Shown here in pieces: positions 25,022 through 34,110 of a DNA stretch of 64,000 nucleotides. The first letter of the stretch is position 1. The number at the start of each line of letters is the position of its first letter. This stretch comes from Gymnorhina tibicen (Eukaryota > Chordata > Aves > Passeriformes > Artamidae). A model generated the notes under the pieces. That model was not told the origin of the DNA, did not search any database, and saw only the letters and a list, made by a program, of their open reading frames with translations. Made by a program: the position numbers and the translations under genes. The DNA lies in contig VXAZ01009653.1 in the NCBI GenBank assembly GCA_013399875.1, forward strand, positions 475,182 through 539,181, read 5' to 3'.

Positions 25022-25138
25022 TAGGTTTTTTTGTTTGCTTGGGTGTTTCTGGAGGTTTTGGTTCATGGGGTTTTTTATCATTACTTTCGGAGATTTGGGG
25101 GTTTGAGGTTTTTTGTTTGGTTGGATTTTGTTTAAGTT
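25022..25138. repeat. G/T-rich low-complexity tract
   Basis: The plus strand is dominated by short G and T runs (GGTTTTTTTGTTTG, GGGGTTTTTTATC, GGGGGTTTGAGGTTTTTTG). The ORF over it (24781-25164) owes its length to this composition. Confidence 0.8.
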
Positions 25139-25784
25139 CCATACTACAACCAGAAGAGTTTTGATGCAGCTTCAGAAATATTTAGCTGTTACACTGAGAA
25201 TAGCCTTCAAGGAAGTAAGGGTTTTATGATGGCCTTACTTGAATGAACACTTCAATCTTCAGGTGCCCTGCCAACAAGGGCAAGATCAAAGAATGTCACT
25301 TTATTCCCTGACAAGCCCCAACCCTTAGGAATAGACCTGACCACCTGTGCTGCAGGGTACATCTGGCTGTGGGAGAACGGGCACAGGAAAGAAAAAGCCT
25401 GAAGAATTAAGGATCCATTTACGATACCATCATCAAACCTATTGCTCAGCAGATGGAAACAGGAAAAAAACATTTAGGATTTACCAACTGTTATTGTTGA
25501 AGAGCACTATTTACATCCCAAAAGCTTGTACCAGCCCAGAGATGGATTAATTCTCACACCACTCCAATCAAGTTAGGAAGTTCCAGCAACGAAGTTAATA
25601 CTGAAACGCTCCCAAGCAGTAATAGTGAATTCTCAACAAGGACTAAGTGAGTAATTTGAGTTAGTAACAACGCGCGCTTTGGGTTTTATTTCCACTGCCA
25701 AACTCTCGACTTTCAGACTTTCCGATTTTCCAAGCCAAAATTTTGTGTTATTTACATGAAAGCTTTGACATATGGTTAAAAAGG

Positions 25785-25805
25785 AAAAAAAAAAAAAAAA
25801 AAAAA
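25785..25805. repeat. Poly(A) run, 21 nt
   Basis: Twenty-one A residues in a row, the longest homopolymer in the window, preceded by GGTTAAAAAGG. Confidence 0.95.
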
Positions 25806-28800
25806 GTGGCAGGATTTTCATTAGTGTAGTACACAGTTCAACTCATTTTAAGACATTTTAAATTTAGGACTAATTTATGACATCTCACACTAATTTCAGA
25901 TGTGACGTTATTCCCAATATGCTGCCTGTTGGACATAATTTTTATTTCCCCAGAGCCTGTCAGCTCAGAGATGATCTAATCCCTCCTGGAATCAGTGGAA
26001 ACAAGTCCACTTGAAAGAAACAACCATGGTTCTCAAGCATGGCTGGGTGGGCCTCATGCTGTGTCACATCCAGACACATGGGTTTAGGGCAGCCATGTAG
26101 AACACGGGTGTTCAGCCAAGCTGGGGACTCAGCTGTTGAGGAAAAACACTGCTCAGTATTTGGATCTGCTCACAGAGTGACCAGATCTACTGGAAAATAA
26201 ATCTCTAGTGCCTTTGCACCAAAGGCATGTAAGGGCTGAGCTGGGGCAGCGATGGGGACGGGGTGTGTACCTGAAACACCCAAAAGTCCCCAAGAGCTGA
26301 GCGTTCCCCTAAGCCCTGGCACTCTGCTGCCTTCATTTCCATGTGTGGCCAACCTCAGAACGTGGAGAAAAGCAAACCCAAGCACAGCCAAAGCAACTCT
26401 GACAAGCCTGCAGGCTTTCTCTGGGAGCTGTTTCCCAACTTCCCCGCATGTTTGCGATCAGGGGCGATGGGTGGGTGTGAGACTTCACAGTGTTGGACTC
26501 AGCGAGCTACAGTTTAGACTGACAAGAAACAAAATGCCTTTGCTATTAATACTCAGAGCCCCACTAGAGATTTCAACGTGACTGGGGCTTTTAGACTGTT
26601 TTTGAAACGCGCTCAACATCCTCTAATCTCTTTACACCACACGTGTCAAATGTAGTTATTAATTGAAGGACAGTTCTGTGTATTTTCCACGCGATGCTCG
26701 AGCTCCATTTACCTTCAGCCACAATTCAACAGATGACTTTAATCTGCAATATAAGGCCCTGAAACTCATCTCCTGCTCAGCTCAGAGCCAGACCTTTCTC
26801 CTGCTGTCAGTCTTGTACTTTGGAGCAGAACAGGACAGCTTACAGCTTTCTCAGCTGTTAGAATGATTCTGCAAATATGCTTTTCTTACAGGCTGAAGCA
26901 AATCTGACACCAGTCTCCTTCAAGGAATAACGAGCTGTGCATATCTAACACTGTTCTCAGTGAATGGCTGCCCTGGGAATTAGCTATAGGGTTTTTTTCC
27001 TCCTGCCCTCAATAACAGTGGCAGTGTGCACGCTGAGTCATGCGGCAAGGTTGTACTCAATAATTAATATATAATCTACTTGCACAGAGATTGGCTATTC
27101 CGCTTTGCTTGGGGTTTATTGGATTTTGATTAAAATGTTTTTAAATTTTATACATGTCCTAATGGAAAATTACCAGTGTCGTCACTCCTAACATCCCATA
27201 AGATTCAGACAGTGACAAGTCAATGCAGTATCTTCCTCATCTGTGTTACCTTTAACAATCTGTTTCCAACCTCTTGCTCGAATTCTTTATTACTCTTCCA
27301 AAGTATGTCATTTTTCTGCAACCATTCTCTGCATATTGCTTCAGGACTATATTTTTGCCTGGTTTTCTCCTGTTACTGGACCAAAAATGTTTATATGATA
27401 CATTACATAGAAATTAATAAGTTTCCTCCCCAGATCAAAGTTCAGAGCAACCACGTTAATCCAATTTTCTTTACAGACTCCCATGCCTTACAGCCAGTGC
27501 CTTCCTTCAACACACACACAGCCTTAATAACCCTGGATATCAAGGTGTCAATTTGAAAACCTCATTGGCTGACATTAATTCTAAAAGCAAATCCATTTTT
27601 GGCTTTCCATCTTGTCTCATGCTTCATTTTCTTTTATCCATTTTATCTTTCCTATTTGCCACATTCGAGGCAGACTTTGCATTCATGGTATCAGGTCTGT
27701 GGGCATTTTGGAGTGTTTTCTTTTTCATATGCCCATATTACCTTCTGCTTTGCATAGCACTTGTTATGCATGCACGATCACAGACTATTTCTAGCATTAA
27801 TTAAGACATGAAATTAAAGTGGGAAGTATGCTATTGGTCACATAATACAAACAACACAAATTTGCTTTAAAAATGAAATTACTAAAGTGTTAGCAAACCT
27901 CTTCATACTGTCAGAAATAATAATGTTTACAATCTACGTGCCACAGTACAGCCAGAATTCACAAGTGGATTTGGAATATTATTTCCACTTCAGAAAGATA
28001 CACATAAAGCCCCTGAGCAGTTCATTTAGTTTAGATACTTGTCTGGAAGAAAACAGAGGTTTGTGTCTCCTGCTGCTTGTCAAACCATCCAGCTGCTGCC
28101 TCCAGTGATCCCAGACCCACCACCAGGACTTCCAGTGTTTGTCTAAGAACAGCTTTCCTTGAAATCCAATTCGGAATTTTAGCCGAAAAATCACTTTTTC
28201 TTAGAAATTAAATGTTTCACAGGTCTGTAATGTTCTGGATGAGCTTCTGACAAACACAAGCATAGCACCAAAAACAATTTCCCAGATTTCCTGCCCAGAA
28301 ACCCAGACTCCCAAGATTTGCTATTGTAAGGAAAAGAGCCAACAGGGATTGTCCCAAATCTAATGGTGCCTGAGATCAGGAGATCTGCGGCATCTCATCA
28401 CGCCATTGATCTAGAGCTGAGTCCTGCATCTTTTAGAAGCCCAAATTATAAGGGCTGCCACTGCCATCAGTGATGTACTCCATCACCTCTTCCCTGTCTC
28501 TACAAGCAAAACGAGGAACCTCCCCGTTCCCACAGCACTAACACGCTCCCTCTTCTGACTGCTACATAAGTAATACCTTTATCAAGTGCCTCATACAAGG
28601 ATTCAAGCCATTCCACATGTTTGGAATATTAATTTTTCATACAAACAGGTTTACTGGATGTTTTACAAGAGTTTGCAGGTGCACGTTTCTGCTGAATGTG
28701 CACCTTGGCAGACTCAGCGTGCAGCTATCTCCCTGACCCCCGTGCTCTGCTACTTTTCCCTCTGCTCTGCTGCAAAACCCACTCATGGAATATCTCTGTA

Positions 28801-29289
28801 GTGGTGGTGTTAATACAACCTGTGTAATGTAAAATAATAAGTAATAACAATGAAATGCGTATTCCCTGGGACTCTGTGATAACTCCAGGTAAAAATAATG
28901 CCATAAACTGGGAATAGATCCATAAATAAATTTGCACTCAGAAGGATGACTTGTTTACTTAGGCACAATGGAAAACAACACATTATAAACACCTGCATTA
29001 AAAAGAAATTATAATCACAACTTCACAATAAACAGTGAGGGATATCATCGTGTACCTGCCTTGCACAAAGTAAGCCACCAGACAAAGGGCTTTGAGGGTG
29101 ATTTATGGAGGGCATCTCCTCTCTGAGGTCCCTCTTTTGCACAAGGAGTTCAGTGTGCTCCAAACCAAGAAGGAAACATTGACCTCCTTTAAAGGTCCAA
29201 CCCTTCTTTAGCAAGGCTCTTTTTTTTAGGGCAGCCTGTGTGAGTCCTGCCTGCAGCCTCAGTGTGACAGCACATTCTCCACAATTTGG

Positions 29290-29300
29290 ATACTCACGCG
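29290..29300 (-). promoter_or_regulatory. SDK1: 5' splice site (donor) of the SDK1 exon
   Basis: On the minus strand the exon ends GCGC and is followed by GTGAGTAT, a near-consensus donor with the GT at 29297-29296. It leaves a single C, so the next exon would begin with two bases of the codon. The open frame continues into the intron beyond this point, but the residues there no longer resemble Sidekick, which supports the boundary. Confidence 0.88.
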
Positions 29301-29431
29301 CTACGCTGAGATGAATAAAGGGACTGGTCTTGTTCTCTCCGTTCTTTTCGTTGACTGCCTGGACATAGTAACCTCCTGCATCCGTCACTGACATCCCCAG
29401 GATCACCAGCTGGTTCTCCAGAGTGATGGCT
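29298..29431 (-). CDS. SDK1: SDK1 internal exon, C-terminal half of Ig-like domain 2
   Basis: Read on the minus strand, this 134-nt exon begins with one base that completes a split codon, then 44 codons from [11 protein letters not shown] through [16 protein letters not shown] to FIHLSVA, and ends with one base (C) of the next codon. The entering intron is phase 2 and the leaving intron phase 1. The peptide matches my recollection of the Sidekick family: strands D-E ([10 protein letters not shown]), the DAG turn and F strand (YYVQAVN), the F-G loop with an N-K-T glycosylation sequon, and the G strand (FIHLSVA). NEKNGEN followed by SPF fits SDK1, whereas SDK2 as I recall has NDKNGDN there. The F strand has valine where most Ig domains have the disulfide cysteine; I recall the same in SDK2, so this looks like a family trait and not damage. 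There is no stop or frameshift. The preceding and following exons were looked for and not recognised in the window. The SDK1 versus SDK2 call is from memory. Confidence 0.93.
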
Positions 29432-29470
29432 CTGTTTAGGGAAGAGAAAGGCCACATTGAAACCATCAGA
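29432..29470 (-). promoter_or_regulatory. SDK1: 3' splice site (acceptor, polypyrimidine tract, candidate branch point) of the SDK1 exon
   Basis: On the minus strand the intron ends with a pyrimidine-rich stretch (CCTTTCTCTTCCC) and TAAACAG directly before the exon. A CTGAT match to the yUnAy branch-point consensus puts the branch adenosine at 29466, 35 nt from the splice junction, a normal distance. A second AG occurs two bases inside the exon. The first is preferred because it is CAG and because the one base it leaves completes a codon in the Sidekick frame. Confidence 0.85.
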
Positions 29471-30892
29471 AGAATGTTCTCCACTAGGCAAAAACCACAC
29501 AACTCTTCAGACCTGACAGCCTGATATGATATTCACTGGTCATATGGATCAAGATGTTGTGGACTTGAAACCAGCCCCATTTCAAATACACAGGAAATAA
29601 AGACCTCAGATGCCTCTAGGCCTTTTCTCTGTTTAGATCATGTAAGATGTTTATGGTGACACACAGAAAAAACTACAACACGTGGAACTGGGACAGTTTA
29701 AATGGCAATAAAAAGTTATGCAAGAAACAGCAAATGACACCAGCCACCGCCAGGCTGCAAACTGCATCTTTGCGGGGTGACGACAGTCCTGGGGCTGTCA
29801 TGCTGCAAAGCCAGATTTATTGAAAACCTTCTCAACAAGTGAAAGGCAGCCTATTAAAAAGTGACACTCAAGGAATAACACACAGCCCACTGAAATGAGA
29901 AAGTAAAAATCAAAGGCAGCAGAACCTCCAAAGGTAAACTTTCCGTACTTATGGCATTGCCAATTATCACCTCATCACAGACAAGAAGATAGGCTGTAAC
30001 AGAGGTGATCTGTGTGTGGATAGGCAGGGAGGGGTTTCCATTCATCCCAAAGCAGGTAGGACAGCACAACCCTGCAGGTCACTGGTGTGGGCCTGAAGGA
30101 GTCAGTAAATGCCATTGTCTAACACAAGTCTGTTCTTAGGGCTGCTGCATATCGAAGGTTTCTGTGAACTCCCTCACAGGCAGCATTACCCACTTGGCTG
30201 CTTGACTTTTCACATGGATTAGATGCCCTTTTCTTGACTATAAAAGATAAAGGATTAACCTAGTGATAAACATGTAAATACTCAAGGGTTTGACTGAACA
30301 GGATGAAGGAAGCTCAAGACACACAAAAAAAAGCAAATGTAAAAAGCAAGATAAAAGCAAATAGAAAGTTCCAGGGAAAGCCTGTGGAGCAAAGAGCTGA
30401 CCTACTGCAGCCTGGGACAGGCACAGACTTGGAAATCTGAGTGGAAGGTTGGGAGGAGGAAATTCCCTTCACTTCTAATACGGGATGAGAAGCCACGCTG
30501 AGTTCAGCTGTGCTATTAGACATATCACTGAGCATAAGGGTGAAACAACTTATGAAATTATTATACTGGAAGGAACAAGTTCACACATCAATAGGCTCAA
30601 AAAGAGTCAAAGCATTTGTGCACTAATCAGTCAATAATAAACACCCCTGCATTCCATCCTCCTGTTTGCTTGGGGTGGTTACCCTTAATAATAAACAGCT
30701 ATTTTGCTCTGAAAAAGCATTTAAACAAACAGTGGAAATCACACATCCCTAGTGCAGCATACTGGCTTTTATACATAGGGAGGGCATAAGAAATTACAGT
30801 GAGAACACAGCCACGTTCAAAGCCAGGCATTTCATTCAGAACACTTCAATTTTCTGTCGTGGATACAAAGAAACCCGAACTTCTGTAAAGCT
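29471..30892. other. Intron sequence upstream of the SDK1 exon, no gene seen
   Basis: Unique sequence with short ORFs only. No repeat family or coding motif was recognised. Confidence 0.6.
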
Positions 30893-31230
30893 TTCATGGA
30901 ATCGGAGAACCGCTCAGACTGGAAAAGATCTTTAAGATCTTGGAATCCAACCATTGCCCCAGCACTGCAAAGGCCACCACTGAACCATGTCCCCAAGTGC
31001 CACATCCACACGGCTTTTAAATCCCTCTGTGCCAGTGCTTGAGAACCCTTTCGGTGAAGAAATTTTCCCTAATTTATGACCTAAATCTTCCCTGGTGCAA
31101 CTTTAGGCCATTTCTTTTTGTCCTGTCAGGGAGTTGCAGAGCAAGAAAGTCCCTCCTGAGCCTCCTTTTCTCCAGGCTGAGTCCCCCCCCAGCTCCCTCA
31201 GCTGCTCCTCAGACTTCTGCTCCAGACACC
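30893..31230 (-). mobile_element. CR1 LINE 3' portion, about 340 nt, minus orientation
   Basis: Plus-strand blocks are the reverse complement of CR1: AATCGGAGAACCGCTCAGACTGGAAAAGATCTTTAAGATC, CCAACCATTGCCCCAGCACTGC, CCACTGAACCATGTCCCCAAGTGCCACATCCACACGGCTTTTAAAT, CCTTTCGGTGAAGAAATTTTCCCTAAT, CTGGTGCAACTTTAGGCCATTTC and GAGCCTCCTTTTCTCCAGGCTGAG...CTCCCTCAGCTGCTCCTCAGACTTCTGCTCCAGAC. Compared with the consensus I remember, segments are missing between CCTCTGTG and TGAGAACCC and again after TTGTCCTGTCA. The 123-codon ORF at 31039-31410 runs across it and is not a gene. Confidence 0.95.
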
Positions 31231-33051
31231 AATAAAATAAAAGAAAAGCTGCTGAGAAATGAAGCTAAACATTCAGCTCTGAAATCAGTCATCACACATC
31301 ACTTAAAGATCCTGTTTACAACATCTTCCTTGGCAATTTTTATTATAAGAACTACTTTTAAACAATCACAATATGGGGTTTTTTTGTTTTATTCAATGAG
31401 ACTGTACTAGTTTAATTGATTTAGAAAATTAATCAAAGAAACTGTGATAGATTTACAGAGTGGGGATAGAAAATACAATTAATAAGACATTTGATAGAGC
31501 AAACAAAGATAAAATTCCAGTGCAGTGCTAATAATTGAATATTACAAGACAATTACATTACACTCATTTCTACTTTAATTCTAAAGAAAGCAGCATGAGA
31601 AAGATTCTTTGAAAATACTGCAATATATTTCAGGCTGCTTTGATTCCAGGTACAACTGCACCCAGAGTTTTACAGGTGATCCTTGAATACTGCTGCGATA
31701 AACACTGAGCAGAGCTGCATTAAATTGGCTGAAAATTTTAACATTTAAACCATTAAGCTCATTGTATAATAACCAAGAGCAATGGAAATGAAAATGCATT
31801 TATGAAGGAAATTGTTGAAAATTAAGTGAGGCTTTTTCATTTTGATATACAAATTTTTACCGGAGTGTGAGGAAAATGCAACATTTGTGAGTGAAAAGTA
31901 AGTGAATTTTAGAAATTAATCTACATAAGCATAAAAGTTTGATATTAATTTGTATAGAAAAAAGGAATTAGAAGGTAATGCAATTCCCGAAGGCAACTCT
32001 TAGGGGTCATCAATTACATGGTCAAAAAGCTAGATTAAAACTCCCCAAATGAGTTATTGATATCTTAATAATTCTGTGAAAAATGGAACCTCCTGAGTTC
32101 ATTAACTGCAGGCAGGTATGGAGCCCTCCCAGGCCGCGGAGTCCGGGAGTTTTATTTAGATCACGCATGAGCCTTGTGCATCAGGAAAATCAATCAGTCA
32201 CATTTTAAGGACTCATTAATTCCAACATCTCTAAACCATCTGAAGCTCCAGGCCCCAGCCCTTACCAGGGTTGCAGCCACTTTCTACACAACAGCTGCAC
32301 AGAGCGCCTGAAAATTGGCTTAACATGTTTTCCTGGGCTTATTGTTTGTTTTCATTGTCTGATATAACTTTTAAATTCTGACAGCACCACTCTGGTGTTC
32401 CAAGGAAAATCTGATTGCTGGGTGCTCAGTTTAGCAGCACATTTGATGAAGATGACTGCAGCAGATGGAGTGGACCTGTCAGTAATTCAAACCCAGCATG
32501 GGATTCATGAAAAATATAAATATTGCTTTTTTAAAGCAGTATTGAACTTAACTCAATCTAACATTTGAGACAGGAGCAACCAGCGAGCAAACTAAGCAGA
32601 CTGATCCTCTGGGATTTCTTAAGTGTAGGAAAGGAGCATTTTAAAGCACACGTTTTAATAGGAGAACTTTTGGGATTTCTCTGGAGCTCAGCAGAAGCCT
32701 GTAGGGAACAGCAGCGGCCATGGCTGGCAGGGGGAGGGGGTTGTGACAGTGGATCCAGGGTTATGTTCAAAAACATCTCAGTGGCACCTTCACCGCAAAA
32801 GCAGATGGAGACTGAACCAGACTGAGCACAAAGCAAAGGCAAGGAGGGCCTTTGATGACAAATTGTGTTTAGGAGATGCTGTTTAACCAAAAGTTATGGG
32901 CTGAGGGGATGGGAGAAGGCAGCAGTGATGGACACAAACTGTACAGCCCATTATTCTAAACATCAAACACGGAACTGCACCTCCTGAGGTTTCCTCACTT
33001 CCATTCACTGCAGCCAGAATCGAGCACTTGGATACCTGGTCCAAAGTAAAG
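31231..33051. other. Intron sequence, no gene seen
   Basis: 31240-32090 is strongly AT-rich. At 32130-32185 a GC-rich patch (CCTCCCAGGCCGCGGAGTCCGGGAG) adjoins TTTTATTTAGATCACGCATGAGCC, a composition step that could mark a conserved element. 32727-32745 is G-rich (two G5 runs) but has too few runs for a convincing quadruplex. Confidence 0.55.
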
Positions 33052-33119
33052 CATCCCTGCCCGTGGCACAGGAAATAGATAATCTTTATAGTCCCTTCCA
33101 ACCCAAACCCTTCTATGGC
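33052..33119 (+). mobile_element. CR1 LINE 3'-terminal fragment, diverged
   Basis: GCATCCCTGCCCGTGGCACAGGAAATAGATAATCTTTATAGTCCCTTCCAACCCAAACCCTTCTATGGCT follows the last CR1 block (GTGTCCCTGCCCATGGCAGG...GATGATCTTTAAGGTCCCTTCCAACCCAAACCATTCTATGA) with a short gap. Confidence 0.88.
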
Positions 33120-33713
33120 TGTACGGTCTGGAATTTTTAATTGCACCTTTTCAAGTTGTCCAAATACTATAAACTTTGCTGCAAATAATCTCTAAGCTTG
33201 ATCTAAAGCTTATGGGAATTCTTTTGTTAAAATCAATGGAACATGAATCAGACTTTTACAAGTAAAGATAATTTTTCAAAGGAGATACCATTCTTATGGC
33301 CTTTAAAAGACAGGTTTTGGAGTTAATGCTGTGAATGAAGCCTTCAGTATCTCAAATAGGTGGATTTAGATTAATAATGTCTTTATGTGAAAATACCAAA
33401 ATCTACTCTACAAGTGGATAATTCCCCAAAGTTAGATATTTGTTATGTTATTAGTCTACCAGATTACACAAAAAGTAGATAATACTGGGTTATAAAAACA
33501 TAAAATGAAAATCAAGAGTAACCTGATTAGGCGCTCTCTCAGAAGGCACCATCTGCTCCTGAGCCAGCATGCAATATTTTAGTACAAAGGCCTTCATAAA
33601 GCCTCTTTTCCAATATTACCTCCAGCTAATACGATTATCAATCTCTCTATACCAGATATTTTTTTTTTTACTGGAGAGCCTCTGTTCCCCTTTCAAAACC
33701 TTTGGCCCACACT

Positions 33714-34110
33714 CCGCAGCAGGGCCCGACGTCCCCGTGCCCCAGACGCCTCGGAGTAAGAGTGACGCCGACAGGAAAGGGGGAGACTGTGGAGTAACAA
33801 CGAAATAATTACTGCAGGAGCTCCCCCATGGGCTTCCCCTCTTGGAGAAGCGGGGATCTGCTGCCGTTGCACGCGCAGCTGTTCCGGGGGATCCCTGTGC
33901 ATGCACGGCTTAACCCAGCCAGCGTTTCACCACCCTCGCGTCTCCCAGCGCTGAGGGGGAGTTATTAATCCAAATTATTTAAATACGCGCCTCCCACAAA
34001 CAGCCTGTGTTTCTCAGGGCTCCATCACGGGGAAAAATATTTGTGTGCGTGCTACAGAGCAGCAAGCACCTCCACAGGGATGGAGCACCGGGAGCTGCGG
34101 CTGGATGGCG
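33714..34110. promoter_or_regulatory. CpG-island-like segment inside the intron
   Basis: I count 26 CpG dinucleotides in about 400 nt, 19 of them in the first 250, in a window where CpG is otherwise sparse. Clusters include CCCGACGTCCCCGTG, GACGCCGAC, CACGCGCAG, CTCGCGTC and ATACGCGCC. By hand estimate, GC is a little under 60 percent and observed/expected CpG about 0.8 in the denser part, which would satisfy the usual island criteria. It could be an alternative or enhancer promoter, or merely a GC-rich unmethylated patch. No exon with a donor could be assigned to it. The 79- to 96-codon ORFs over it are unrecognised. Confidence 0.45.

Larger units (their letters stand above)
20236..29289. 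other. Intron sequence downstream of the SDK1 exon, no gene seen
   Basis: Mostly unique AT-rich sequence. 21500-21640 has two AGAGATAGG copies and a TTAATTGCATG element and may be regulatory. A perfect CRE palindrome lies at 23447-23454. 25022-25138 is G/T-rich and 25785-25805 is poly(A). 27176-27804 reads open in stretches on the plus strand (126 and 83 codons) but is pyrimidine-rich low-complexity sequence without a domain. The next SDK1 exon would be expected in this direction and was not recognised, so it probably lies beyond position 1. Confidence 0.55.

Noticed and set aside
29023..29297. Continuation of the open minus-strand frame past the SDK1 donor
   Set aside because: Similarity to Sidekick ends exactly at the GTGAGT donor, so this is intron that happens to be open.
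31039..31410. 123-codon plus-strand ORF
   Set aside because: It is mostly the reverse complement of a CR1 3' end, which is non-coding.
32727..32745. G-rich stretch as a possible G-quadruplex
   Set aside because: Only two long G runs within reach; four are needed.
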